Shown here piece by piece: positions 40,344 to 48,997 of a stretch of DNA of 64,000 bases (the stretch's first letter is position 1; every line of letters starts with the position of its first letter). The stretch comes from Lentilactobacillus curieae (GTDB lineage: Bacteria > Bacillota > Bacilli > Lactobacillales > Lactobacillaceae). Location: positions 1,364,001 to 1,428,000 of the forward strand of contig NZ_CP018906.1 of the NCBI RefSeq assembly GCF_000785105.2, read 5' to 3'. The notes below the pieces were generated by a model. It was not told the DNA's origin. It did not search any database and worked only from the letters and a program-made list of their open reading frames with translations. Position numbers and translations under genes: made by a program.

Positions 40344-41645
40344 ATGAGAATGGTAGACATTATCCATGCAAAGCGTTCAGGGGAAGAACTTACGGATGAG
40401 CAAATCCAATTCTTTGTAGATGGAGTCGTTAGTGGATCAATTCCTGATTACCAGACTAGCGCATTGTTAATGGCAATTTACTTCCAAGGAATGACTGAAG
40501 AAGAGCAGTCTTCTCTGACCATGAAGATGATGGAATCAGGGGACCATCTGGATTTAAGCTCGATTCCCGGTGTGAAAGTCGATAAACATTCAACTGGTGG
40601 TGTTGGTGATAAAGTCAGCATTCCTTTAGCGGCAGTGGTTGCTGCGCTTGGAATTCCTGTACCAATGATTTCTGGTCGTGGCTTAGGTCATACTGGAGGA
40701 ACGTTGGATAAATTAGAGGCGATTCCGGGATATCAGGTTGAGATTTCAGAATCCGAATTCATTGATCAAGTAAAGAAGGAAAAGTGTGCTATCGTTGGGG
40801 CAACGGGAAATATTGCCCCTGCAGATAAGAAGATTTATGCGTTGCGGGATGTTACTGACACAGTTGACTCGATTCCGTTAATTGCTGGGTCAATTATGAG
40901 TAAAAAGATTGCTTCCGGAACCGATGCATTAGTAATTGATGTAAAGACCGGAGCGGGTGCGTTTATGAAGACCATTGAAGATTCCCGTAATTTGGCTAAA
41001 GCCTTGGTAGGAATTGGTAAGGGAGTCGGGATGAAATGTATGGCACTCATTACCGATATGAACCAACCATTGGGTAACGCAATTGGAAATGCCTTAGAAA
41101 TTAAGGAATCCATCGAATTACTAAAAAATAATGGTCCGGAAGATTTGGTTGATTTAACCACGACAATTGGTGGCTACATGGCCGTAATGGGAGATGTTGC
41201 TGATACTCCTGAAGCTGGTAAACAATTATGTGCTGAAGTTATTGCAAATGGTAAGGCGCTTGCATCATTTAAGGCAATGGTTGCTGCTCAACACGGTGAT
41301 GCTAAAGTGGTTGATGATCCCGATAGTGTATTACCACAAGCTAAGTACAAGATTGATCTCCCTGCCAAGGAGTCGGGAGTGATATCGAAAATTGTCGCTG
41401 ATGAGGTCGGAGTTGCCAGCATGTTGCTTGGTGGTGGCCGGCAAAAGGCTGACGATAAGTTAGATTATTCAGTTGGAATCTATCTCCACCATAAAGTTGG
41501 CGATCAAGTGAACTCTGGAGAGCCGTTACTAACGATATACAGTAACCGTGAAGATGTTGATGACATTAAGGATTTGCTATACAGCAATATTGAGGTTTCG
41601 TCTTCAGCCCAAAAACCAACTTTAATTTACGAAACAATTGAATAA
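40344..41645 (+). CDS. pdp: Pyrimidine-nucleoside phosphorylase
   Basis: A 433-residue phosphorylase for uridine, thymidine and deoxyuridine. The family signature SGRGLGHTGGTLDKLEAIPG is at about residues 111-130, after the phosphate loop KHSTGGVGDKVS. The C-terminal alpha/beta domain begins around 330. SD AAGGGGG precedes ATG 40344. It completes the set: both purine and pyrimidine deoxynucleosides can enter via DeoB and DeoC. Confidence 0.96.
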   Translation: MRMVDIIHAKRSGEELTDEQIQFFVDGVVSGSIPDYQTSALLMAIYFQGMTEEEQSSLTMKMMESGDHLDLSSIPGVKVDKHSTGGVGDKVSIPLAAVVAALGIPVPMISGRGLGHTGGTLDKLEAIPGYQVEISESEFIDQVKKEKCAIVGATGNIAPADKKIYALRDVTDTVDSIPLIAGSIMSKKIASGTDALVIDVKTGAGAFMKTIEDSRNLAKALVGIGKGVGMKCMALITDMNQPLGNAIGNALEIKESIELLKNNGPEDLVDLTTTIGGYMAVMGDVADTPEAGKQLCAEVIANGKALASFKAMVAAQHGDAKVVDDPDSVLPQAKYKIDLPAKESGVISKIVADEVGVASMLLGGGRQKADDKLDYSVGIYLHHKVGDQVNSGEPLLTIYSNREDVDDIKDLLYSNIEVSSSAQKPTLIYETIE

Positions 41646-41685
41646 AAAATACCCACTAGCATAGTTGTGTTAGTGGGTGTTTTTA
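41646..41685 (+). terminator. Intrinsic terminator after pdp
   Basis: ACCCACTAGCA (41651-41661) pairs with TGTTAGTGGGT (41668-41678) with one G-U pair, flanked by A-rich and T-rich runs. Ends the deo operon. Confidence 0.9.
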
Positions 41686-41720
41686 TTACCATTGGAAAAT
41701 GTAACACATCTATTACCTCC

Positions 41721-41749
41721 TTGCTATGGAATGATAACAAGCGTAAACT
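41721..41749 (+). promoter_or_regulatory. Promoter of the S53 protease gene
   Basis: TTGCTA (41721-41726), 17-bp spacer, TAAACT (41744-41749). The start codon follows 36 nt later. Confidence 0.45.
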
Positions 41750-41785
41750 GACGCTGAATTACCACACATGGAGGAGTTGAATCAT

Positions 41786-43699
41786 ATGAAGATCGGCAAA
41801 TACAAACTGGCTAGCCTAGTTATTGCGGCAACTATTGGTTTGGGAGTCAGTTCTCAAACCGTTAGCGCCAAAAAGAAAGATTCCGATAAGGGATATGATA
41901 TCCAAAAAATTCTGGATAAGCTAAACGGTAAGGGAAGTAAGTTATCACCGAAGAAAACAATCATCATTGATGTGTTCTTAAAGCCCAAAAACGAAGCAAA
42001 GATGAGTTCTCAAATATATGCAGTCAATACCCCGGGAACAAGTGATTTTAAGCACTTTTATACCCCGCAACGGTTTGCTCAAGAATTTGGTCAGAGTGAA
42101 CAGACAGCTAACCAATTTAAACGGTATTTTACTAAGTATAAATTGAGTACGCATCGTTACCAAAATGGTCTGGTATTACGAATTAAGGGTAAGGTAAGTA
42201 ATATTAATCGGGCCTTGAATACCAACTTACAGACAGCAAGATATCATGAGGATCCGGTGCAATTTTCTGCTAAAAAACCTAAGATGCCAAAGTCACTTTC
42301 TCAGCATGTATTGGCGATTCTGGGGATTACCAATTTTAACCCAAAAGCTAATATGGCAAAGTTTATCAACCATAAAAAGCAAAAACAGACACATCACAAG
42401 CAAAAAGTATTCTCAAAGTATGCGCCAACTAAATTTACTCGGCACTATAATTTAGATTCCTTGAGCAGCCAGGGGCAGGAAGGCCAAGGTCAGACAATGG
42501 GGATCATTACCTTTGCTGGGTTTAATAAGCAAGATGTATCTCATTTCTGGAAACATGAAAACGTTCCTGCAAGTACTAAGCGGGTTTCAATTAAAAAACT
42601 TGCTAACCCAGTTGCAACAACATCTGACACTAAAACGAATAAACTTGAAACTACTCTGGATGTCGAACAAGCCGGAGCAGTGGCACCCAAAGCAAACGTT
42701 AGGGTCTACCAAGCTAACTTTAACGATGTTGGGTTGGTGAACACCTTCGCAACAGCGTTTGATGAAAATAAAGCCCAATCTTTATCAATGAGTTGGGGCA
42801 TTAGTGAATACATGACACATTACTTGAAGAACCACAAAATGTGGACACCTGAATATGCAAAAATTATGAACATTATCTTGGCACAAGGAGCTTTACAAGG
42901 AGTTTCCACCTTCGTTGCTTCCGGGGATTCAGGTGCTTATAACCAAGGAGTCGGTGGCAAAATTGGCCCATTCTCAATTCCTAACTTCAACACGTATGCC
43001 AACTTTCCATCAGACAGTCCTTGGGTAACTTCCACTGGCGGAACTACACTACCTTTTAAGAAGAAACTTGCTAAAGATCTATCGATTGATGTAAAAAGGG
43101 AGAGAACCTGGGGCGGAGATTACATGTACCCAGCGTTCCAAAAACGCCGGAGCTTCTTCACTAAAAATATTAAGAACGCTTTGTTATTAACTAAGATTTT
43201 TGCTGGAGGTGGCGGTGGAATTAGTAGTCTATACAACACGCCGTTGTATCAAGAACAGGTTCCGGGAGTTAACACGTTTAATGCCCGTCAGTATCTATCG
43301 ATTACTTTACAACCGAAAATTAACCCGGTATTGGTAAGTGGAACTGATTACGGTAGAAATTATCCTGACTTGTCTGCAAATGCTGACCCAATGACCGGCT
43401 ACCAGATGTATCAAAAGTCGTTGGGTGGCTGGAACGTAATTGGTGGAACCAGCGTAGTTGCACCTCAATTTAGCGGGGCAACGGCCGTGATGAATAGTGG
43501 TCGTACTTCTAGAATGGGATTTTGGAATCCTCAAATTTATAAATTGGCACAGGATAAAATCAACACACCATTCACAGTTTTGGATAGCACGACCAATAAT
43601 TCTAACCTGTATTACACTGGCCAACCTGGTAAGCCATATAATCAAGCTAGTGGGCTAGGGACCGTCAACTTTGAAAAATTATTTTCAACATTCAAATAG
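41786..43699 (+). CDS. Secreted S53 family serine peptidase (kumamolisin/sedolisin type)
   Basis: A 637-residue secreted protease. The signal peptide (about residues 1-29, ending TVSA) is followed by a pro-kumamolisin activation domain (about 45-190) and the catalytic domain. The S53 residues are in place: E288 and D292 in LETTLDVEQAGA, oxyanion Asp D381 in ASGDSGA, and Ser S556 in GGTSVVAPQ. DYGRNYPDLSANADP precedes the Ser, and the C-terminus has the Ca-site GLGTVNF. There is no sortase or membrane anchor. ATG 41786 is preceded by GGAGG 11 nt upstream. The gene stands alone between terminator and fab promoter. Acid-active extracellular proteolysis is the expected role. Confidence 0.92.
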   Translation: MKIGKYKLASLVIAATIGLGVSSQTVSAKKKDSDKGYDIQKILDKLNGKGSKLSPKKTIIIDVFLKPKNEAKMSSQIYAVNTPGTSDFKHFYTPQRFAQEFGQSEQTANQFKRYFTKYKLSTHRYQNGLVLRIKGKVSNINRALNTNLQTARYHEDPVQFSAKKPKMPKSLSQHVLAILGITNFNPKANMAKFINHKKQKQTHHKQKVFSKYAPTKFTRHYNLDSLSSQGQEGQGQTMGIITFAGFNKQDVSHFWKHENVPASTKRVSIKKLANPVATTSDTKTNKLETTLDVEQAGAVAPKANVRVYQANFNDVGLVNTFATAFDENKAQSLSMSWGISEYMTHYLKNHKMWTPEYAKIMNIILAQGALQGVSTFVASGDSGAYNQGVGGKIGPFSIPNFNTYANFPSDSPWVTSTGGTTLPFKKKLAKDLSIDVKRERTWGGDYMYPAFQKRRSFFTKNIKNALLLTKIFAGGGGGISSLYNTPLYQEQVPGVNTFNARQYLSITLQPKINPVLVSGTDYGRNYPDLSANADPMTGYQMYQKSLGGWNVIGGTSVVAPQFSGATAVMNSGRTSRMGFWNPQIYKLAQDKINTPFTVLDSTTNNSNLYYTGQPGKPYNQASGLGTVNFEKLFSTFK

Positions 43700-43755
43700 T
43701 GGTCAAATCATTGATGTATCAACAATCCAAGTATAAAAATCACGAAATGAGCTCA

Positions 43756-43792
43756 AAATTAGTTTGATATTCAAACTAATTTATATTATCAT
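43756..43792 (+). promoter_or_regulatory. Distal fab promoter with FabT operator 1
   Basis: A palindrome with 12-bp perfect arms (43756-43767 and 43771-43782, core AGTTTGA-TAT-TCAAACT) matches the FabT box of lactic acid bacteria. It covers a -35 TTGATA (43764-43769), with -10 TATCAT (43787-43792) 17 bp downstream. FabT bound here would block RNA polymerase. Confidence 0.75.
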
Positions 43793-43797
43793 GACTA

Positions 43798-43823
43798 ACG
43801 TCCGTTAAGGGCGTTTTATTTTT
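43798..43823 (+). terminator. Terminator-like hairpin between the two fab promoters
   Basis: ACGTCC (43798-43803) pairs with GGGCGT (43809-43814; one G-U pair) around GTTAA, followed by TTTTATTTTT. It starts just downstream of the predicted start from the distal promoter, so it could stop or attenuate that transcript. Confidence 0.5.
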
Positions 43824-43829
43824 ACCTAA

Positions 43830-43862
43830 TAGTTTGATATTCAAACTAAATTTAAGTGTAAT
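43830..43862 (+). promoter_or_regulatory. Proximal fab promoter with FabT operator 2
   Basis: TAGTTTGA-TAT-TCAAACTA (43830-43848), a second FabT box with 8-bp arms. It again covers TTGATA (43834-43839), 17 bp before a -10 TGTAAT (43857-43862). Predicted start near 43869, about 23 nt before fabZ, just enough to include the SD. Confidence 0.7.
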
Positions 43863-43870
43863 TACACTTA
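43853..43870 (+). promoter_or_regulatory. 18-bp perfect palindrome over the proximal fab -10
   Basis: TAAGTGTAATTACACTTA is its own reverse complement. It spans the -10 and the likely start site of the proximal fab promoter. No known operator is recognised in it; binding by a second regulator is inference. Confidence 0.5.
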
Positions 43871-43891
43871 AGGATGTAAGGAGAAATAGAT

Positions 43892-44338
43892 ATGAGTGTT
43901 TTAGATGCGTCTGAAATTATGGATTTAATTCCTAACCGTTACCCAATTTTGTTTATGGATAAGGTTGACGAATTAGAACCTGGTAAGTCAATTACAGTAA
44001 CCAAGAACGTTACTATCAACGAAGAGTTCTTCCAAGGACACTTCCCTGGTAATCCAGTTATGCCTGGCGTTTTGATTATTGAATCATTGGCTCAAGCAGC
44101 ATCGATTTTAATTTTGAAGTCAGAAGAATTCGCTGGTAAGACTGCTTACCTTGGTGCCATTGACAACGCCAAGTTTAGAAAAGTTGTTCGTCCTGGTGAT
44201 GTGCTTAAGCTTCACGTTGAAATGGAAAAGGTAAGATCAAACATGGGAACAGTTAAGTGTTCAGCTAACGTTGACGAAAAAACTGCTTGCTCATGTAAAT
44301 TAACATTTATCGTCGCTGACGCTGATAAGAAGATTTAG
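43892..44338 (+). CDS. fabZ: 3-hydroxyacyl-ACP dehydratase FabZ (catalytically complete)
   Basis: FabZ (148 aa) dehydrates 3-hydroxyacyl-ACP in fatty acid elongation. The hot-dog helix motif GHFPGNPVMPGVLIIE gives the catalytic pair His50 and Glu64. In some lactic acid bacteria such an enzyme also isomerises the trans-2 product to start unsaturated fatty acid synthesis; not decidable here. SD AAGGAG, ATG 43892. First gene of the fab/acc operon. Confidence 0.95.
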   Translation: MSVLDASEIMDLIPNRYPILFMDKVDELEPGKSITVTKNVTINEEFFQGHFPGNPVMPGVLIIESLAQAASILILKSEEFAGKTAYLGAIDNAKFRKVVRPGDVLKLHVEMEKVRSNMGTVKCSANVDEKTACSCKLTFIVADADKKI

Positions 44339-44358
44339 TTTTTTAGAGGAGGGAGATC

Positions 44359-44838
44359 ATGGACCAAGTGCTTGATAGAAGAAAAGAAGAAGAACATTCT
44401 GATTTCAAGTTTATAAGTGATTCAATGATTGACATTTACGACAGCATTATGCGAATTGAAGAATCTGAAATTCGCAAAAGCCGATTCAAAGATGTCACTG
44501 CCAAAGAACTTCACTTAATCCATGCAATCGGCCTACATGCTCATAAGACTACTTCTGAGGTAGCTAATTATCTTAAACTCAGTAAAGGAACTTTGACAGC
44601 AAACATTAACACGCTGGAACGTAAGGGCTACGTTAAGCGGGTTCCTAATCAGGTAGACCGGAGGATTATTAATCTGGAGTTAACTGATAAGGGAAGAATC
44701 CTGTTTCGTGCTCACAGTGCGTTTCACTCAGCGTTAGTTAAAAGTGTGCTGGATGGTTTTTCAGATGATAACGTAGAAATAATCGAGCAGGTATTGAAAA
44801 GACTGCTGGGTTTTATTGACGAGGTATCTGACAAATGA
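44359..44838 (+). CDS. fabT: MarR-family fatty acid synthesis repressor FabT
   Basis: A 159-residue MarR-type regulator: winged helix-turn-helix at about residues 45-115 (TSEVANYLKLSKGTLTANIN recognition region, RKGYVKRVPNQVDRRIINLELT wing). Place in the operon, family and the two AGTTTGA palindromes upstream identify it as FabT, which represses fab genes when bound to long-chain acyl-ACP. The stop overlaps the fabH start (ATGA). Confidence 0.93.
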   Translation: MDQVLDRRKEEEHSDFKFISDSMIDIYDSIMRIEESEIRKSRFKDVTAKELHLIHAIGLHAHKTTSEVANYLKLSKGTLTANINTLERKGYVKRVPNQVDRRIINLELTDKGRILFRAHSAFHSALVKSVLDGFSDDNVEIIEQVLKRLLGFIDEVSDK

Positions 44839-45818
44839 AATATGAAAATGTTTCAGTGCTTCAATCTGCACGTAAGATTCCGGCTCGGGTCGTCACAAAT
44901 GATGAGTTATCCGAGATGATGGATACCTCTGATGAATGGATAACCCAACGCACTGGAATCAAACGTCGACATGTAGCTGATGGTGAGACGACCACTAGTC
45001 TTAGTGTTGACGTCAGTCGGGAGTTGTTAGCTAATGCTAACGTTGCTCCTGAAGAGATTGACTACATTGTGGTGGCAACTATGTCGCCCGACTTCTTAAC
45101 CCCTTCTGTTGCCGCAACGGTTCAAGGAGAAATTGGGGCAACTAATGCGGTGTCGTTTGATTTAAACGCCGCTTGTTCTGGATTTTCATACGGATTATCT
45201 GTAGTTCAGAAGTTACTGGTCAGTGATGAGCCTAAAAAGGCAATCTTGATTGGTGGAGAAGTCCTAAGCAAGTTAATTGATTGGCATGATCGCAGTACGG
45301 CCGTTTTATTTGGGGACGGAGCTGCAGGAATGTTGCTGACGAACAGTGCAACGGAAACAGGCGCCATTTTAGGATCAGATCTTAGAACCCTGGGAGAGCT
45401 TGGAAAGTATCTCACTGCAGGCCAGACTGGAGAAACAACTCCATTTCAAACTGACCAACCAGAGTTCAGTAGGTTCTTTGCCATGAATGGTAGAAGAGTC
45501 TATAACTTTGCAGTAAAAAACGTTCCAATTTCAATTGAAGCTGCTTTAAAACAAGCTAACTTAACTCTTGCAGATGTTGACCACTTTGTTTTGCACCAAG
45601 CAAACGTGCGGATTGTTGAACGAATCGCCGAAAAGTTGGAAGTTGACTTTGATAAGTTTGACACCAATATTGACGAGTATGGGAATACGGCCGCAGCTAG
45701 TGAGCCAATTCTGTTTGATGAGTTAGTACAGAAAGGCAAAATCAATCGCGGTGACGTGGTGGTCTTGTCAGGCTTCGGTGGCGGTTTAACAATTGGAACA
45801 ATTATATTAAAATACTAA
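44835..45818 (+). CDS. fabH: 3-oxoacyl-ACP synthase III (FabH)
   Basis: FabH (327 aa) starts chain synthesis by condensing acyl-CoA with malonyl-ACP. The Cys-His-Asn triad is visible: Cys in AACSGFSYGL (about residue 113), His in HQANVRI (about 255), Asn in GNTAAASEP (about 285). ATG 44835 overlaps the fabT stop. Confidence 0.97.
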   Translation: MKYENVSVLQSARKIPARVVTNDELSEMMDTSDEWITQRTGIKRRHVADGETTTSLSVDVSRELLANANVAPEEIDYIVVATMSPDFLTPSVAATVQGEIGATNAVSFDLNAACSGFSYGLSVVQKLLVSDEPKKAILIGGEVLSKLIDWHDRSTAVLFGDGAAGMLLTNSATETGAILGSDLRTLGELGKYLTAGQTGETTPFQTDQPEFSRFFAMNGRRVYNFAVKNVPISIEAALKQANLTLADVDHFVLHQANVRIVERIAEKLEVDFDKFDTNIDEYGNTAAASEPILFDELVQKGKINRGDVVVLSGFGGGLTIGTIILKY

Positions 45819-45851
45819 TTAATTTATTTAAAATATTTGGAGGAATTTATA

Positions 45852-46088
45852 ATGACTAAAGAAGAAGTATTCAACAAGGTAAAAGAAATCATCGTGGACC
45901 AATTAGACGTAGACGCAGATAAGGTTACAGAAACTACTAACTTCAAGAACGACTTGGATCTTGATAGCTTGGACATTTTCGAAGTTGTTGACAAGATTGA
46001 AGATAGCTACGACATCGAAATCGAAACTGATGATGGTATGGAAACTGTTGGTCAATTAGTAGACTACGTTGTTAAAAAAGCTGAATAA
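45852..46088 (+). CDS. acpP: Acyl carrier protein
   Basis: ACP (78 aa), the carrier of growing acyl chains. The phosphopantetheine Ser is S39 in DLDLDSLDIFE. Strongly acidic. ATG 45852 (MTKEEVFNKV) follows SD TGGAGGA; a codon 15 nt further upstream is inside the SD region. Confidence 0.97.
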   Translation: MTKEEVFNKVKEIIVDQLDVDADKVTETTNFKNDLDLDSLDIFEVVDKIEDSYDIEIETDDGMETVGQLVDYVVKKAE

Positions 46089-46105
46089 AAAGTAGGTAGA
46101 CAATC

Positions 46106-47014
46106 TTGAAACTAGGTTATTTGTTTAGCGGTCAAGGAAGCCAATTCAAAGAAATGGGTCAAGACCTTTACAAAGCTGAACCAGTATACAAGGATACAGT
46201 CGATGAAGCTGCTGAGATTCTAGGAATGGACTTAGCAAATTCTGCAGTTTTTGATGATCCTGATAATGTTCAAGTGGCAATTTTGACGATGAGTACTGGA
46301 ATTTTCAGGTTACTTAATCAAGATTTAGGCAACCCAGTTGCTGCCGCGGGACTAAGCCTTGGAGAATACAGCGCTTTGGTTGCTGCATCAGCAATCTCAT
46401 TTGATGATGCACTACCACTTGTTCATGACCGTTCTCAATATATGGACGAAGCCGGTAAGGCTAATCCTGGGGTTATGGCAGCCGTATTGAATGCTGACAG
46501 TGAAGTTTTGACAACTGCCCTCAAGGTTGGAAGTGAAGCTGGTCGGGTTTACCCAGCCAACTACAACACTGATTCTCAAATAGTAATTGGTGGGGATGAA
46601 GCTGGAGTTAATGCGGCTTCTACCTACCTAAAGGAACATGGGGTTAAGCGTGTGGTTCCACTTAAAGTGGCCGTGGCTTCCCATACTCCACTAATGAGTA
46701 GTGCAGCAGATAAACTTGGTTTGCGGCTTGAAAATGTTGATTTCTCAGAGCCTGCTTTCCCGGTAATCAGTAATACCACTTCTACTCCGTTTACCCTAAG
46801 TGACGTTAAGGATGTTTTAAAGCGACAGTTAGTTAATCCGACTCACTTTTCAGATGGAGTACAGGCAATTACTGATCTATCAGCAGACACCTTGGTAGAA
46901 ATTGGCCCAGGAACAACCTTGACCAAATTAGCTAAGAAAATAAACCGTGGCGTTGATACATACCACGTTGACAGTGTGGAAACACTGGCAGAATTAAGAG
47001 AGAAATTGGGGTAA
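46106..47014 (+). CDS. fabD: Malonyl-CoA:ACP transacylase
   Basis: FabD (302 aa) moves malonyl from CoA to ACP. N-terminal YLFSGQGSQFKEMG and the nucleophile motif GLSLGEYSALVAA (Ser about residue 92), with the catalytic His in VASHTPLM (about residue 195). The start is TTG 46106, with only a modest SD (AGTAGGT). It ends 4 nt before fabG. Confidence 0.96.
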   Translation: MKLGYLFSGQGSQFKEMGQDLYKAEPVYKDTVDEAAEILGMDLANSAVFDDPDNVQVAILTMSTGIFRLLNQDLGNPVAAAGLSLGEYSALVAASAISFDDALPLVHDRSQYMDEAGKANPGVMAAVLNADSEVLTTALKVGSEAGRVYPANYNTDSQIVIGGDEAGVNAASTYLKEHGVKRVVPLKVAVASHTPLMSSAADKLGLRLENVDFSEPAFPVISNTTSTPFTLSDVKDVLKRQLVNPTHFSDGVQAITDLSADTLVEIGPGTTLTKLAKKINRGVDTYHVDSVETLAELREKLG

Positions 47015-47018
47015 TCAA

Positions 47019-47750
47019 ATGACAGACGATAAAAAAGTTGCTCTAGTTACTGGAGCTGCAAAAGGAATCGGCTTAGCTACTGCCAAGCGTCTTAGTGATG
47101 ATGGCTATACAGTAGCGATTAACACCCATTCAGAACTTTCTGATGATCAAAGAGCCGAGCTAAAAAAAGCTGGTTATGACTTTGAAGCCGTAGTTGGGGA
47201 TGTCTCAGATGATGATTCAGCCAAGGCGATGGTCGATACAGTTTTTGAAAAATTCGGTAGAATTGATGTTCTCGTAAATAATGCCGGAATTACTCGTGAT
47301 AAGTTACTGACTCGGATCAAGGCTGACGATTTCAAGGCAGTTATTGATACCAACTTGGTTGGGACTTTCAACATGACTAAGTACGCAATGAAGTACATGC
47401 AAAAGCAACGTTCCGGAGCAATTGTTAACCTTTCAAGTATTTCAGGCCTCCATGGTAACATTGGCCAAGCAAACTACTCAGCAAGTAAAGCTGGGGTAGT
47501 CGGGTTAACTAAGACTGCTGCTCGTGAAGGTGCCCTTAGAGGTATCCGCGTTAATGCAGTTGCCCCTGGAATGGTGCGCACTGATATGGTCGAAGCAATG
47601 AGCGAAAAACGCCAACAAGAATTTGCGGATACGATTCCGTTGAAACGCTTTGGGAACGTTAAGGAAATTGCAGACACCGTTTCATTTTTGGTAAATAACG
47701 AATACATCACTGGTCAAGTTGTGACCGTTGATGGTGGTTTAACTATTTAA
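47019..47750 (+). CDS. fabG: 3-oxoacyl-ACP reductase
   Basis: FabG (243 aa) is the NADPH-dependent short-chain dehydrogenase of the first reduction. Cofactor loop TGAAKGIG (about residues 11-18), NNAGITRD, catalytic Ser in NLSSISG and Tyr/Lys in YSASKAG (about 148-154). C-terminal ITGQVVTVDGGL is typical. Confidence 0.97.
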   Translation: MTDDKKVALVTGAAKGIGLATAKRLSDDGYTVAINTHSELSDDQRAELKKAGYDFEAVVGDVSDDDSAKAMVDTVFEKFGRIDVLVNNAGITRDKLLTRIKADDFKAVIDTNLVGTFNMTKYAMKYMQKQRSGAIVNLSSISGLHGNIGQANYSASKAGVVGLTKTAAREGALRGIRVNAVAPGMVRTDMVEAMSEKRQQEFADTIPLKRFGNVKEIADTVSFLVNNEYITGQVVTVDGGLTI

Positions 47751-47763
47751 AAGGAGCATTTAT

Positions 47764-48993
47764 ATGACTAGAGTTGTCGTTACAGGAATGGGAACTGTTA
47801 ACCCATTAGGAAATGACGTTAAATCATTCTTAGATAACATGTTCGATTCTAAGGTTGGAATCAGCAAGATTACTAAGTTTGACGCTACTGAAACTGGGAT
47901 TACTGTTGCTGGTGAAGTTAAGGACTTTGATCCAACCGTACGGATGGATAAAAAAGCAGCTCGTCGTAATGATGCCTTCAGTAACTATGCTGTTTATAGT
48001 GCTAAGGAAGCCATGGAAATGGCTGGCTTGAATGAAGATAACGTTGATCCATACATGCTTGGTGTTATCTACGGTTCAGGAATTGGTGGTTTGACCACGA
48101 TTGAAGAACAAGTTATTAAAATGCATGACAAGGGACCGAAGCGGGTTTCACCACTTTTTGTTCCTAACTCAATCGCTAACATGGCTGCTGGAAATATCGC
48201 CATTGAATTTAATGCCTTAAATACCAGCCAAGCTGTTGTTACTGCTTGTTCATCAGGAACTAATGCAATTGGTAACGCCTTTGAATTTATCAAGTCAGGT
48301 AAAGCTGACGTTATGATTGCTGGTGGTGCCGAAGCTTCAGTCAACGAAATCGGTATCTCTGGGTTTGCTGCTTTAACAGCATTAACTAAGAGCGAAGACC
48401 CAATGAACGCTTCAATTCCGTTTGATAAAGACAGAAATGGATTTGTTCTTGGTGAAGGTGCCGGAACATTGATCCTTGAAAGTTATGACCATGCTAAAGC
48501 TCGTGGTGCAAATATCTTGTGTGAAATTGTGGGTTACGGAACTACTAGTGACGCCTACCACATGACTGCTCCAGACCCAGAAGGTAAAGGGGCAATGCGG
48601 GCAATGCAACAAGCCATTGATGAAGCTAACATTCCAGCTAGCGATGTTGATTACATCAACGCACACGGTACAAGTACCAAGGCTAACGATAGCGCTGAAT
48701 CAAAGGCAATTGCTGATGTCTTCAAGGACAACGACTATGTGAAGGTAAGTAGTACAAAGTCAATGACTGGTCACTTGCTTGGTGCCGCTGGTGCCATTGA
48801 AGCAGTTGCAGTTGTTGGATCAATCCAAAGAAATCAAATGCCAGTTAACGTTGGTGTAAAGAATCAAGACGAAGAATGCCCAGTTGATCTCGTTACAGAG
48901 GACAACAAGAAGGGTGCAGTTAACGTTGCAATCAGTAATTCATTTGGTTTCGGAGGCCATAACGCCGTATTGGCATTCAAGGGAGTTGAATAG
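47764..48993 (+). CDS. fabF: 3-oxoacyl-ACP synthase II (FabF)
   Basis: FabF (409 aa) is the elongating condensing enzyme. The Cys-His-His triad is visible: Cys in VTACSSGTNAIG (about residue 162), His in INAHGTSTKAND (about 301) and His in STKSMTGHLLGAAG (about 338). No fabB gene is in the operon. SD AAAGGAG, ATG 47764. Confidence 0.97.
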   Translation: MTRVVVTGMGTVNPLGNDVKSFLDNMFDSKVGISKITKFDATETGITVAGEVKDFDPTVRMDKKAARRNDAFSNYAVYSAKEAMEMAGLNEDNVDPYMLGVIYGSGIGGLTTIEEQVIKMHDKGPKRVSPLFVPNSIANMAAGNIAIEFNALNTSQAVVTACSSGTNAIGNAFEFIKSGKADVMIAGGAEASVNEIGISGFAALTALTKSEDPMNASIPFDKDRNGFVLGEGAGTLILESYDHAKARGANILCEIVGYGTTSDAYHMTAPDPEGKGAMRAMQQAIDEANIPASDVDYINAHGTSTKANDSAESKAIADVFKDNDYVKVSSTKSMTGHLLGAAGAIEAVAVVGSIQRNQMPVNVGVKNQDEECPVDLVTEDNKKGAVNVAISNSFGFGGHNAVLAFKGVE

Positions 48994-48997
48994 CCCA

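Noticed and set aside
43307-43645. A 112-codon minus-strand frame opposite the S53 protease
   Set aside because: It covers the catalytic Ser region of a well-supported gene on the plus strand and lacks any start signals.
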